Below, piece after piece: positions 16,934-26,095 of a stretch of 64,000 nucleotides of DNA (within the stretch, counting starts at the first letter, position 1; every line of letters begins with the position of its first letter). Position numbers and translations under genes: made by a program. The stretch spans positions 305,596 through 369,595 of the forward strand of contig NZ_CANMCZ010000001.1 in NCBI RefSeq assembly GCF_947496485.1. Direction: 5' to 3'. The DNA comes from an uncultured Winogradskyella sp. (GTDB lineage Bacteria > Bacteroidota > Bacteroidia > Flavobacteriales > Flavobacteriaceae). A model generated the notes under the pieces. It had not been told where the DNA came from, made no database searches, and saw only the letters and a list, made by a program, of their open reading frames with translations.

Positions 16934-17150
16934 GTCATATATTAAAAAAGCAATGCAAAATTAGTAGTTTATTTTTTAAAAAGATAGAAATTGTTTTAAA
17001 ATAATATTGTATTATTGCAATAGAAAGAAGTAACACACTGAGTTGCATCATTCTAATCTTCCAGATTAATTTCACTTTTTCTCTTTTTAAATCATTTAGA
17101 AAATATTGAATTAATAATATCAAAATTATAATACATTATACTACATACGA

Positions 17151-18800
17151 ATGTTTGAAATTTCACAGTTAAAAGCTAAAAAACTTCCTGAACTACAGGA
17201 GATAGCTAAACAACTAAGTGTACCAAAATACCGTACACAAAAAAAATTAGACTTGGTTTATCAAATTTTAGATTACCAAGCTGCAAATCCTGATGTTGTA
17301 AAGGCTAAGGTTGAAACTGAAACCCCTTCAGAGGCAAAACCACAAAACAAACCACAACAAAAAAGTGCTAGAGTTCAACACAAGCCTAAGGACAATAAAG
17401 ATCAAAAATCTTTAGAGTTTTCCGATAAAAAGGAAGATGCCGATGTTAAGCCTCAAGAGCGCAAGCCACAAGAACGAAAAAGTCAGGATCACAAATCAAA
17501 TAAAGCTGGCAGTGACAAGCAAAGTCACAAAGGACAGGAGCAAAAAAAGTCAAACCCTCGTAATGACGACAAGAGACGTCCACAAAACAAGGACAATAGA
17601 CAGCAACGCTCTAAAGATGGTAATACGCACAAGAATAATGGTAATAAGGATAACAGAAATCGTTACCGTGAGCCAGATTTTGAATTCGATGCTATTATTG
17701 AAAGTGAAGGTGTTTTAGATATTATGCAAGATGGTTATGGATTTCTTAGGTCTTCGGATTATAATTATCTGACTTCTCCTGATGATATTTATGTATCGCA
17801 ATCACAGATCAGATTATTTGGATTAAAAACTGGTGATACCGTTTTAGGTCATGTTAGACCACCAAAAGAAGGAGAAAAATATTTCCCTTTAATTAAAGTG
17901 AGTAAGATTAATGGTCAAAACCCAAATGTTGTAAGAGATCGAGTAGCTTTTGAACATTTAACACCACTATTTCCTCAAGAGAAATTTAATCTTGCTGAAA
18001 AACAAGCGACCATTTCTACACGTATTATGGATTTGTTTGCACCTATCGGAAAAGGTCAACGTGGTATGATTGTATCACAACCAAAAACTGGTAAAACGAT
18101 GCTTCTTAAAGATGTTGCAAATGCAATAGCAGCAAACCATCCTGAAGTATATCAAATGATATTATTGATTGATGAACGTCCTGAGGAAGTAACAGACATG
18201 CAACGTAACGTTCGTGGTGAAGTTATAGCTTCTACTTTTGACAAGGAAGCTCATGAGCATGTAAAGATTGCTAATATTGTTTTAGAAAAAGCAAAGCGTC
18301 TAGTAGAATGTGGTCATGATGTGGTTATCTTATTAGATTCCATTACACGTTTAGCAAGAGCTTACAATACAGTACAACCTGCTTCTGGAAAAATTCTTTC
18401 TGGTGGTGTAGATGCAAATGCACTGCATAAGCCAAAACGTTTCTTTGGAGCTGCCCGTAAAATTGAAAATGGAGGTTCTTTAACCATTATTGCGACTGCA
18501 CTTACGGAAACAGGTTCTAAAATGGATGAAGTAATCTTCGAAGAATTTAAAGGAACTGGTAATATGGAACTACAATTGGATAGAAAGATTTCTAACCGTC
18601 GTATATTCCCTGCTATTGATTTAACGTCTTCTAGTACACGTAGAGATGATTTGTTATTAGATGCAAACACCATTCAAAGAATGTGGGTAATGCGAAAGTA
18701 CCTTGCAGATATGAACCCAGTTGAAGCGATGGAATTTATTAATGATCGCTTTAAACAGACCAGAAATAATGAAGAGTTTTTGATTTCTATGAATGGATAA
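17151..18800 (+). CDS. rho: Transcription termination factor Rho
   Basis: A 549-residue hexameric RNA helicase. Residues 1-45 are the Rho N-terminal helical domain (L-P-E-L-Q-E-I-A-K). Residues about 55-175 are a low-complexity, Lys/Gln/Asn/Arg-rich insertion typical of Bacteroidota Rho. The primary RNA-binding fold follows ([14 protein letters not shown]), then the ATPase with Walker [21 protein letters not shown] and the Q/R-loop region [11 protein letters not shown]. It terminates transcripts in the cytoplasm. The low-complexity arm may bind RNA or drive condensation. It ends at its own terminator hairpin. Confidence 0.96.
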   Translation: MFEISQLKAKKLPELQEIAKQLSVPKYRTQKKLDLVYQILDYQAANPDVVKAKVETETPSEAKPQNKPQQKSARVQHKPKDNKDQKSLEFSDKKEDADVKPQERKPQERKSQDHKSNKAGSDKQSHKGQEQKKSNPRNDDKRRPQNKDNRQQRSKDGNTHKNNGNKDNRNRYREPDFEFDAIIESEGVLDIMQDGYGFLRSSDYNYLTSPDDIYVSQSQIRLFGLKTGDTVLGHVRPPKEGEKYFPLIKVSKINGQNPNVVRDRVAFEHLTPLFPQEKFNLAEKQATISTRIMDLFAPIGKGQRGMIVSQPKTGKTMLLKDVANAIAANHPEVYQMILLIDERPEEVTDMQRNVRGEVIASTFDKEAHEHVKIANIVLEKAKRLVECGHDVVILLDSITRLARAYNTVQPASGKILSGGVDANALHKPKRFFGAARKIENGGSLTIIATALTETGSKMDEVIFEEFKGTGNMELQLDRKISNRRIFPAIDLTSSSTRRDDLLLDANTIQRMWVMRKYLADMNPVEAMEFINDRFKQTRNNEEFLISMNG

Positions 18801-18824
18801 AAAGAACTTAAAAATATAAAAATG

Positions 18825-18855
18825 AAAAACCTTGAATTTATAGTTCGAGGTTTTT
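18825..18855 (+). terminator. Hairpin terminator after rho
   Basis: AAAAACCTTGAA pairs with TTCGAGGTTTTT (one G-T wobble) around a short AT loop, followed by further T residues. It begins 24 bases after the rho stop. Confidence 0.8.
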
Positions 18856-18873
18856 TTTATACTATTACTTATA

Positions 18874-19331
18874 TTAAACTCTAGGCTTTTCAATGCCTCT
18901 GTCATACATCACAATACTTCCAGCTACTGCAACATTAAGACTTAGTTGTGACTTAAATTTCACCAAAAAATGACTCTCTTCGATAGCTTGTTTAGATAAT
19001 CCATGATCTTCAGCACCTAATAAATAAACACAGCGTCTTGGATGATGAAATGTTTCTAAATCTTCTGCTTTATCGTTTAATTCTACTCCAACAATACGCG
19101 CTCCTTTCGGTAGATTATTAAAAAAATCATCAAATGTGTCATAATGAAAATAAGGCATTGCCTTTACAGCGTTGTGTGTGTCACTAGCTTGTTTAGCATA
19201 ACGATTTCCAATCGTAAAAATAAAACTAGCACCTAGGTTTTGAGCAGAACGCCAAAGTTCACCAAGTTTTCTGGCGTTTTACCATTTTGTATGCCGATAC
19301 CAAAGAATTCATTTTTAAAATTATCATTCAT
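18874..19331 (-). pseudogene. TrmH/SpoU-family RNA methyltransferase, frameshifted
   Basis: Two frames on the - strand together encode one short SPOUT methyltransferase of about 152 residues. The first starts at ATG 19331 (M-N-D-N-F-K-N-E-F-F-G-I-G-I-Q-N-G-K-T-P-E-N-L) and runs into a stop. The second supplies G-E-L-W-R-S-A-Q-N-L-G-A-S-F-I-F, the N-x-G-x-x-x-R-S-A motif of the family, continuing to the end at 18874 with the SAM-knot motifs L-L-G-A-E-D-H-G-L-S and L-N-V-A-V-A-G-S-I. Restoring one base near 19261-19270 joins them perfectly. The break is therefore recent, or a sequencing error near a T4 run. Intact members methylate tRNA or rRNA ribose; this copy would give only an inactive N-terminal peptide. 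Confidence 0.8.
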
Positions 19332-19344
19332 GGTATAAAACTAA

Positions 19345-19373
19345 AAAAGTCTTTCATTAAATGAAAGACTTTT
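19345..19373 (-). terminator. Terminator retained behind the tRNA-fMet remnant
   Basis: AAAAGTCTTTCAT (19345-19357) and ATGAAAGACTTTT (19361-19373) form a perfect 13-base-pair stem with a three-base loop. On the - strand it begins six bases after the tRNA-like 3' end and is followed by T residues, the usual layout of a tRNA terminator. Confidence 0.75.
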
Positions 19374-19378
19374 TATTT

Positions 19379-19425
19379 GTAGCGGGAATTGGAATCGAAT
19401 CAGTGAACTTCGGCTTATGAGCCTT
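19379..19425 (-). pseudogene. Decayed 3' half of a tRNA-Met(CAT), initiator-like
   Basis: Read on the - strand this holds an anticodon loop CTCATAA, a GAAG variable segment, a T-loop TTCGATT and an acceptor end TCCCGCTAC, in the right order and spacing for the 3' half of an initiator tRNA-Met. The anticodon stem (TAAGG/GCCGA) and T-stem (ACTGA/CCAAT) no longer pair properly. Nothing resembling the 5' half lies further along the strand (19426-19512), so it cannot be functional. It sits exactly between backbone genes and the carbohydrate island, as expected of an old integration-site scar. Confidence 0.65.
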
Positions 19426-19512
19426 ATCATAACATAATAAAATCAATAACAGATAGGTGCCTATATTGCTAGTGCCTTAAAAAACTGAAAAACAAAACTT
19501 CATGCCAGAATG

Positions 19513-20640
19513 TTACTTTCTCAGTAACATCTCGAGAGTAACAACAGTTCTAAAACCTATATGTTCTGCAGAAGAATCTTTGGCATTTCCCATTCTTGAA
19601 GATACCCTGTAACTCGCGCAATAAGAATCACTGCATAAAAAAGATCCTCCCTTAATTACTCTTTCTTGAGAATAGGGGTTGTTTGGGTTATAAGGATTGT
19701 TTGCTCCTTTGGGATTTATAGACGTTTCATTTTTAGAAGCTAACTCACTATAATAATTTAAGTTGTAATAATCTGTGGTGATCTCCCAAACATTACCTGC
19801 CATATCATATAAACCAAAGGCATTTGGTGGATACGATTTTACAGGTGCTGTTCTTTCAAACCCATCTTCTAAGGTATTATTCACAGGAAATTCCCCTTCC
19901 CAACTATTTGCATTTTGGGATAAAACATCCTGAGTATCACCCCAAAAAAAGATAGTATTTCCCTTGCCTCCTCTCGCTGAGTATTCCCATTCTGCCTCTG
20001 TCGGCAATCTTCTTCCAGCCCATTTGCAGTAGGCTTGAGCATCTGCATATGTAATGTGAACTACAGGATGATTATCTTTTCCATTTATATCTGATTCTGG
20101 GCCATTTGGATGTCTCCAATTCGCACCAATCTTCCATTTCCACCATTGAGAAAAATCATATAAATTAGGAAGAGACTCCTTCGCTTTCTTAAAAATAAGT
20201 GACCCAGGTTGCATTATAGAGTCAGGAGGTTTGGGTGTTCCTTCTGGTAATTGTTTTTTCATTTCTTCCCAATCAATTTCACGTTCGGCAACTGTTATGT
20301 ACCCTGTTTCATTTACAAATTCTGAAAATTGAGCATTGGTAACTTCAGTTATATCCATGAAAAATCCATCAACGGTTACTTGATGTTGTGGTTTTTCGTG
20401 TTGCATAGCCATCTTGTCGTGAGATACTGCCCCTTGCATAAATGTTCCCCTCGGAATCCAGACAAGACCTTCTGGAGGATTACTGATTAGACTATCAAGT
20501 ATTTTTTGTGATATAACAACTTCCCTTTCAGGTATCGTTAATTCTAAATTGCTTTTAGATTCAGTTTTAGGTTCATTTTTACAACCTAAGGTCGTAGAAA
20601 AACAAATAGCAATAATAAATACGTGTTTAATAGTTTTCAT
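19513..20640 (-). CDS. Formylglycine-generating enzyme (sulfatase-activating SUMF1 family), lipoprotein
   Basis: A 375-residue lipoprotein (lipobox T-L-G-C, Cys20) with a full FGE fold: W-I-P-R-G-T-F-M-Q-G opening, R-R-L-P-T-E-A-E-W-E-Y-S-A-R-G-G at 210-225, G-N-V-W-E and G-G-S-F-L-C-S-D-S-Y-C-A-S-Y-R at 331-345. The two Cys (336 and 341) match the copper-binding active-site pair of true FGEs, and R/D-S-S-A-x-x-x-G-F-R follows. So this is likely a catalyst rather than a generic SUMF1-fold protein. It would oxidise the Cys of C-x-P/A-x-R motifs to formylglycine in exported sulfatases. Six such sulfatases lie in this window. A candidate promoter precedes it, so it may be transcribed separately from the permease gene upstream. 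Confidence 0.88.
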   Translation of the reverse strand: MKTIKHVFIIAICFSTTLGCKNEPKTESKSNLELTIPEREVVISQKILDSLISNPPEGLVWIPRGTFMQGAVSHDKMAMQHEKPQHQVTVDGFFMDITEVTNAQFSEFVNETGYITVAEREIDWEEMKKQLPEGTPKPPDSIMQPGSLIFKKAKESLPNLYDFSQWWKWKIGANWRHPNGPESDINGKDNHPVVHITYADAQAYCKWAGRRLPTEAEWEYSARGGKGNTIFFWGDTQDVLSQNANSWEGEFPVNNTLEDGFERTAPVKSYPPNAFGLYDMAGNVWEITTDYYNLNYYSELASKNETSINPKGANNPYNPNNPYSQERVIKGGSFLCSDSYCASYRVSSRMGNAKDSSAEHIGFRTVVTLEMLLRK

Positions 20641-20674
20641 TGTGGATATTCTAAACTAAGGCTTACCTAACTTT

Positions 20675-20682
20675 CAAAACTA
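20675..20682 (-). promoter_or_regulatory. Candidate -7 promoter element for the FGE gene
   Basis: On the - strand it reads TAGTTTTG, matching TAnnTTTG, 34 bases before the ATG in the 107-base gap after the permease gene. No convincing -33 partner is seen. Confidence 0.3.
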
Positions 20683-20747
20683 ATATATTATCAACTATTA
20701 GTTAGAAAAAACATGAAATTATAACAACTTTATAATGCTTTACTTTA

Positions 20748-22157
20748 TTACACCCGTTTTTGAAAATACTTACTTAAAATCAAGAATAAAATACCACATA
20801 GCAACCAAGCCGGTAATGTAACAAAAGATAAAAACACATCAAATTGTATAGAAATGTAGTAAAACAACCCAAAACTAATAGCCCACGCCCAAAACACTGA
20901 TTTGTTAAACGAAATATTTGCAGATTCTGCATAATTCTTTACTATGCCTGCCTTTTTATGGAAAAAGTGCTCAAACACTATGATCGCGCCAAAAGGTGCT
21001 AAAATAAACCCATACAAGGCCACAAAACCTAATAATTTCATTGCGAATGCAGGGAATAATCCTGCAATTGTTGCTATTGTTCCAGCTATTATGGTAACCC
21101 AAAAGGTGGACACTTTAGGTATAATTGCTTGAAATGCCAAACCTGCTCTATAAATTGTTGGGTTAGCTGTAGTCCATCCTGCCAATACAACAGCTATGAT
21201 ACCGAAAATACCTATAGCATTATGAGCTAATGGTCCTGGAGCAACAGGAGGTGCCTCTCCATTGCTGAGAAAAGCTTGTGCCTCTGGTGACTTTAAATAC
21301 ACCGCATATAACAACGCAGCTGCAATCCAAGCCATATAATGTCCCACATACATACCTGCTGCAGTCGTCCATCCAGAACTTTTCTTCTTAGCGAACCTAA
21401 ATACTGATAGATCTGACATACCTACATGCATGGCTGCATTGGCAAACCAAGACCAGATTACAACATGCCAGAATGTAAATTTAATTTGTCCAGGAAAAGG
21501 ATCTGATCCTTCACCCCAAATATCCCAAAACTCAGCAAAACTATTAACACCTAATTGACCCAAAGCCACGACTCCACATGCAACAAAAGCCAACACTATT
21601 AATGGCGACATCCAGTTGGCAGCTTTTGATACGGTATCATAGCCTTTTGAAGCAATTAGTGAAATAACGGCTCCTATTATTATAACAATTATTATCCATG
21701 TAGGACCATTTGGTGTAGTATCCGTAAGTTTAGGCATTTCCATATCAAAAGGAATACCTACTGCCGTTGCAGAGACCGTAATCATCGCTCCAGCCAAGAA
21801 ACAAAATAATATACCATTGGCTAAATTATAACCAATGACTAACTTTTTACCACAAATCTTTTCCAATTGATAGTAAAGCGTCAGTCTATTCTTTACGGCT
21901 ATTTCTGCTGTTAGAAATCTCCAGCTTAGGACCGCTAATAAATTACCTAATAGCAAACCAATAATTAAATCAAAAGCACTAACACCAGCAGTCAAAAACA
22001 GAGGACCAATCATAAATTCGGTTCCAGCAGCATGTTCTCCTGCATACATACCTAAAAAACTTTTCCAGCTTTTAAGTTTTGATTGCGGTACTGGTGTTCT
22101 TTCAAATTCACCGCCTGCTATTTCTTCGATGTCTTCTTCTATATTGAATTGGCTCAT
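20748..22157 (-). CDS. NCS1-type (cytosine/purine permease-like) transporter in the rhamnose operon
   Basis: A 469-residue inner-membrane protein with about 12 hydrophobic helices and a hydrophilic N-terminus. The first helices (S-F-L-G-M-Y-A-G-E-H-A-A-G-T-E-F-M-I-G-P) and the repeat pattern resemble nucleobase:cation symporter-1 (codB-like) permeases. It is the last gene of a tight - strand run encoding L-rhamnose to pyruvate, 38 bases after the lactate dehydrogenase gene. No RhaT, FucP or other sugar permease is present. Its cargo may therefore be L-rhamnose, L-lactate or another product of the pathway, rather than a nucleobase; this is inferred from context alone. Confidence 0.75.
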   Translation of the reverse strand: MSQFNIEEDIEEIAGGEFERTPVPQSKLKSWKSFLGMYAGEHAAGTEFMIGPLFLTAGVSAFDLIIGLLLGNLLAVLSWRFLTAEIAVKNRLTLYYQLEKICGKKLVIGYNLANGILFCFLAGAMITVSATAVGIPFDMEMPKLTDTTPNGPTWIIIVIIIGAVISLIASKGYDTVSKAANWMSPLIVLAFVACGVVALGQLGVNSFAEFWDIWGEGSDPFPGQIKFTFWHVVIWSWFANAAMHVGMSDLSVFRFAKKKSSGWTTAAGMYVGHYMAWIAAALLYAVYLKSPEAQAFLSNGEAPPVAPGPLAHNAIGIFGIIAVVLAGWTTANPTIYRAGLAFQAIIPKVSTFWVTIIAGTIATIAGLFPAFAMKLLGFVALYGFILAPFGAIIVFEHFFHKKAGIVKNYAESANISFNKSVFWAWAISFGLFYYISIQFDVFLSFVTLPAWLLCGILFLILSKYFQKRV

Positions 22158-22195
22158 ATAATTTAGTTTTAGTTAGTTGTTCGTTTGGTTGTGTC

Positions 22196-23344
22196 TTATT
22201 TAATTAAGTGATCTGGAAAATCTGTTGTTTTCTCGCAACACAATTGCTCCATAACTTGTTGTAATTCTGTCTTTAATAATGAAATCGTATGATCTCCACC
22301 TTTTTTTCCTAAAGCTGACACTCCATACATAAATGAACGTCCCATAAACGTAAATTTAGCACCACTTGCCATTGCTCTAGCCACATCAGGACCGGAACGT
22401 ATGCCACTATCCATCATTACCTCAATTTGGTCACCATATTTTTCAGCAATAGTCGTTAATGGTTTGATGGTAGATTGTCCTGCATCTAATTGGCGACCAC
22501 CATGGTTAGATACAATAATACCATCAATACCTAATCTAATCGCTTCTTCTGCATCATACTCTGAAGCTACTCCTTTAAGAACTAATTTCCCTTTCCACAT
22601 ATCGCGAATCGGTTTTATCTTATCAGCGTTTAGTCTACCACTAAAAGTATCATCCATAAATTTGCCTAGTTGCTTTAAGTCCAAACCTTTTGGCATATAT
22701 GGTTTTAAAACTTCAAAATTAGGTATGCCATATTTTAAAGTTTGCAAACTCCAATCTGGTCTCCCAATGGCTTGCAAAATATTTGATAAGTTCATTTTAG
22801 GTGGCATCGCCAATCCATTTCTGATATCTCTTGGTCTAAATCCAAATGAAGGAACATCACAAAGAATAACTAAGACAGGGCATTCCGCTGCTTCTGCGCG
22901 CTTTATAATATCATTTCTAAGTCTATCTTCGGTCGGGTGATATAATTGAAACCAAGCTTTTCCCTCAGTTAATTCTCCTGCACGCTCAATACTTGTTGTT
23001 GTAACTGTACTTAGTATAAATGGAATATTATGATTAAAAGCTGCTTTAGCCAAAATCTCTGGAGAATTAGGCCACATAAGTCCTTGTAATCCGACTGGTG
23101 CAATGCCGAATGGTGCATCGTATTCTATACCAAATAAATTAGTTTTTAAGGAAGAGCCATGATGTTTACGCAAATAATTAGGCTTAAGCTGCACCTCTCT
23201 CAGCTCGGATGTATTTCTAATTAAATTGACATCTTCATTGCATCCACCATCTAAATATTCAAATGCAAATTTTGGTATTTTTTTTTGAGCTTTATTTCTC
23301 AAATCATCAATAGATGGATATCGGGTATCAAAATTTATAGCCAT
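22196..23344 (-). CDS. lldD: FMN-dependent L-lactate dehydrogenase
   Basis: A 382-residue alpha-hydroxy acid dehydrogenase of the LldD/glycolate oxidase family. Visible landmarks are F-E-Y-L-D-G-G at about 28-34, A-P-V-G-L-Q-G near 81, F-Q-L-Y (FMN/substrate pocket), K-G-V-A-S near 256, I-V-S-N-H-G-G-R-Q-L-D (catalytic His and substrate Arg, near 278-288) and D-S-G-I-R-S-G-P-D-V. It oxidises L-lactate to pyruvate, passing electrons to the respiratory chain. In this operon it would consume the L-lactate formed from L-lactaldehyde by the SDR half of the bifunctional aldolase. Length fits the family. Substrate assignment rests on family plus context. Confidence 0.88.
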   Translation of the reverse strand: MAINFDTRYPSIDDLRNKAQKKIPKFAFEYLDGGCNEDVNLIRNTSELREVQLKPNYLRKHHGSSLKTNLFGIEYDAPFGIAPVGLQGLMWPNSPEILAKAAFNHNIPFILSTVTTTSIERAGELTEGKAWFQLYHPTEDRLRNDIIKRAEAAECPVLVILCDVPSFGFRPRDIRNGLAMPPKMNLSNILQAIGRPDWSLQTLKYGIPNFEVLKPYMPKGLDLKQLGKFMDDTFSGRLNADKIKPIRDMWKGKLVLKGVASEYDAEEAIRLGIDGIIVSNHGGRQLDAGQSTIKPLTTIAEKYGDQIEVMMDSGIRSGPDVARAMASGAKFTFMGRSFMYGVSALGKKGGDHTISLLKTELQQVMEQLCCEKTTDFPDHLIK

Positions 23345-23356
23345 GTCGTTTTATTA

Positions 23357-24643
23357 TTATAAAAACTTTTTTCTTAAATCTTCTACTTGTTCATCATTAA
23401 TTGGCACCAATTCACCTAATGAATTCCCTAAAACAATTGATTTTGCACTGAACTCTGCAACTTCTAGATAGTCAAAGGTTTGTAGTAACTTATCTCCTGT
23501 AATAATGACTGAATCATTCTCAATAATTAAGGCTGTAGCACAATTTTCAACTATTTTAGAATTTTTGTTTTTCCTAAAATGGTCGCCATACTTAACCGTA
23601 TTAATGTCTTGTAAAAAGATCCAACTCTCTGGAATAGTGCGCACATTTAAATAGCTGTTTGTAACACCGAACGCCATTAAATATGGAGACTGTGTCATGA
23701 TAATTGAGTTTACATCAGGATTACGATTGTAAATTTCTTGATGGATCCATGCCGCTCTACTTGGGTTTTTTCCGGCTTCTCGTTTGCCGTCCTTAATCTG
23801 GACAACATCATCAAGCTCTAAATCCCATCGGTTAATTCCTGTTGGTGTAATCAAAAAATCGTTCTCTTTCCAGCGCATAGATACAGTTCCATATGAGCTT
23901 ATCATTAAACCTTGTTCACAAGAACGCTTTACTATCTTACAAATTTCTGAACGTTTTTCAACCTCGTCTGCAGGATAATCAGTCATTTCCATTTCTGGTA
24001 AAACACCTATGGCTTGAGCTTCAAATTCATCTATTTGAGCATCTGTCAAATATTTTGGTGTTCCTATTTGAGCACCATATAAAATAGTCCTTGCACAAAA
24101 TTCTAAAGCCTCAAAACGTTCAAAAGCGTCTGTTAAGTTACTACCACCCAAAACGGTACCATGATTTTCCATGATAATCGCTTTATACCCTTTTTTAAAT
24201 TCATCTGCAATAACCTCACCTAGATCGTCACTACCTGGCAATCTGTATTTTGCATACCCAATTGGGCCACATATATGTTTTGCCTGAGATATAATATTTG
24301 TATTCGGAATTTGTCGTACAATACTAAATGACACCAATGCTGGTGGATGGGCGTGAATTACTGATTTAATATCAGGTCTCGCTTCATAAATCGCTTTATG
24401 AAACGGAAATTCTGAAGAAGGTTTGTGCTTTCCTATAATAGTGCCATCTTTTTTAACACAGATGATATCTGAAGGTCTTAAAGAACCCTTGTCAACTGCA
24501 GAGGGCGTTACCCACATATCTCCTTGTGCATCAATTATAGAAATATTACCACCAGAAGTTGTAGTCATTCCTCTTTTATAGATTCTATCTATAATTTCTA
24601 TAATCTGATTTCTTGGATGTATTAACTTTATATTTTTTGACAT
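23357..24643 (-). CDS. Two-domain class II aldolase/adducin protein with a degenerate second domain
   Basis: A 428-residue protein made of two class II aldolase domains in tandem (about 1-215 and 225-428). The first keeps the whole active site: catalytic Glu78 in S-S-E-F-P-F-H, zinc His97 and His99 in H-A-H-P-P, and His161 in E-N-H-G. In the second the matching positions are P-S-R (Arg for Glu), M-T-Q (for H-A-H) and I-E-N-D (for N-H-G), so it cannot bind zinc that way. It is probably structural or regulatory. I take the ATG at 24643 because upstream codons from 24688 add an untypical extension. It lies between rhamnulokinase and L-lactate dehydrogenase genes; whether it acts on rhamnulose-1-P or another sugar phosphate is open. 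Confidence 0.82.
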   Translation of the reverse strand: MSKNIKLIHPRNQIIEIIDRIYKRGMTTTSGGNISIIDAQGDMWVTPSAVDKGSLRPSDIICVKKDGTIIGKHKPSSEFPFHKAIYEARPDIKSVIHAHPPALVSFSIVRQIPNTNIISQAKHICGPIGYAKYRLPGSDDLGEVIADEFKKGYKAIIMENHGTVLGGSNLTDAFERFEALEFCARTILYGAQIGTPKYLTDAQIDEFEAQAIGVLPEMEMTDYPADEVEKRSEICKIVKRSCEQGLMISSYGTVSMRWKENDFLITPTGINRWDLELDDVVQIKDGKREAGKNPSRAAWIHQEIYNRNPDVNSIIMTQSPYLMAFGVTNSYLNVRTIPESWIFLQDINTVKYGDHFRKNKNSKIVENCATALIIENDSVIITGDKLLQTFDYLEVAEFSAKSIVLGNSLGELVPINDEQVEDLRKKFL

Positions 24644-24709
24644 TTTATATACTTTAGAATTGAAGTATTTTGGGACAAATGACCTCAATAATATTGGTGT
24701 TTTTATAAA

Positions 24710-26086
24710 TTAACTTTTTACAATAAAAGGTACGTGCTTTTTAAGCGCATAATTCTTTTTTAAGAATTTTGAATTTAGTTTGGTATCTGAAATTGATATA
24801 GCAGCTCCTAAAGCTGAGCCTAATGAAGCATCTGTTGTTCTTAATTTTTTATCTCTAAAATGGTGAGATAATAATTTGATATATAAGTCATTATCACTAA
24901 ATCCACCATCGACATAAAGTCTAGAAATAGTATCATCTCCGATAGCCTTATTAATACATTTAATTTGTAACAATACTAATTCCGTCATCAATTGATGGTA
25001 AGCATGTTCGTATTTATGATAAGAAAAATGCGTTTTGTTTGGCATATCTTCATCTTCAATACTTTCCCATTTGAAAGATGGTGTAAAGTCTTGCATAATT
25101 TCAAAATAGGTGTCATAATCGAAACTAACCGTTCTGTGGTAATCTTCATCTACACCGAAAAGCTTATTTAACTTATTAACCTGTAGTTTATATTCATTTC
25201 CTAAAAATAACCTCGAAGCCTTAACTGGCTTACCATTAATACGCATATAGTTAATACTGTTCTTATCTGTAAGGTCTTCAGAAATAGGTTTTTCTGTAAA
25301 CGGATTAAAAGCTATACTCCATGTACCCGTTGAAACCAAAACAAATTTTTTCTTTAAACTTCTTACGTAGGGAAGTAGTGCAGCAGAACTATCATGTATA
25401 CCGACACCAATTTTAATACGATTACCATTGTAATTCATATTAATGCTTGTTTCGGTAGACACTATTGGTGGTAAAATCTCATCAAGACTTTCTTTGTAAA
25501 CCCAACTATGGTAATCTCGTTTCCCGTAATCCCAGAGTGCCGTATGACAGCCTATACTGGTATATTCACTTATAGGAATACCAGTAAAAATATAACTTAG
25601 GTATTGAGGTAAGTGTAAAGAATACTTAATTTTTTTAAATAGCTCTGGCTTGGTTTGTTTTAACCAGTATAGCTGCAATCCAGAATTTAGCATGCTTAAA
25701 TCCGCACATCCTGTATTTTTTAGGAATTCTTCTTTTGGTCCATAAGTCTCAAAGAAAGATGTAATGATATTTTCTGGTAATGATTTGGTATAATTATATA
25801 GCGGTGTTAATGGATTACCGTCCTTATCAATATGAACAAAGCAAGCTCCATAAGTTGAAAAATTAATAGCTTTGACTTCGAACTCATTTTCATTTAGAAT
25901 TCTATCAAAAACGTCTTTAAGCCATTTTTGTAATGCTGGAAGATTTTCTGTTGGATGACCATCCTCATCAACAATTTCATCAAAAGAAATATACTCTTTA
26001 TGAACCTCTTTGAAATCCTTATCAAATAAGAAAAACTTTTTATTGGTTTTACCAATATCAAATACAGCTGTGACCTTTGTTTTCAT
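24710..26086 (-). CDS. rhaB: L-rhamnulokinase-like FGGY carbohydrate kinase
   Basis: A 458-residue FGGY kinase: phosphate-1 motif V-F-D-I-G-K-T-N-K-K-F at about 9-19, N-F-S-T-Y-G-A, a substrate/catalytic region G-V-G-I-H-D-S-S-A-A (catalytic Asp), L-V-S-T-G-T-W and a late L-Y-V-D-G-G-F-S-D-N adenosine-site motif. FGGY kinases phosphorylate C1 or C5 hydroxyls of sugars; with a rhamnose isomerase gene nine bases upstream and aldolase genes on both sides, L-rhamnulose is the best substrate guess. L-fuculose would be the alternative. Length is within the range for rhamnulokinases. Confidence 0.85.
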   Translation of the reverse strand: MKTKVTAVFDIGKTNKKFFLFDKDFKEVHKEYISFDEIVDEDGHPTENLPALQKWLKDVFDRILNENEFEVKAINFSTYGACFVHIDKDGNPLTPLYNYTKSLPENIITSFFETYGPKEEFLKNTGCADLSMLNSGLQLYWLKQTKPELFKKIKYSLHLPQYLSYIFTGIPISEYTSIGCHTALWDYGKRDYHSWVYKESLDEILPPIVSTETSINMNYNGNRIKIGVGIHDSSAALLPYVRSLKKKFVLVSTGTWSIAFNPFTEKPISEDLTDKNSINYMRINGKPVKASRLFLGNEYKLQVNKLNKLFGVDEDYHRTVSFDYDTYFEIMQDFTPSFKWESIEDEDMPNKTHFSYHKYEHAYHQLMTELVLLQIKCINKAIGDDTISRLYVDGGFSDNDLYIKLLSHHFRDKKLRTTDASLGSALGAAISISDTKLNSKFLKKNYALKKHVPFIVKS

Positions 26087-26095
26087 AATACATGA

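Noticed and set aside
16935..17123. 62-codon frame on the - strand between the DUF4293 gene and rho
   Set aside because: Low-complexity hydrophobic translation in an AT-rich divergent promoter gap; no family resemblance.
17437..17718. 93-codon + frame inside rho
   Set aside because: Out-of-frame shadow of the low-complexity Lys/Gln/Asn-rich arm of Rho.
19379..19440. Functional tRNA-Met
   Set aside because: Only the 3' half is present and its stems do not pair, so it is listed as a remnant instead.
22401..22940. 179-codon + frame opposite lldD
   Set aside because: Antisense shadow of a well-supported enzyme gene; its composition is that of a reverse-complemented coding region.
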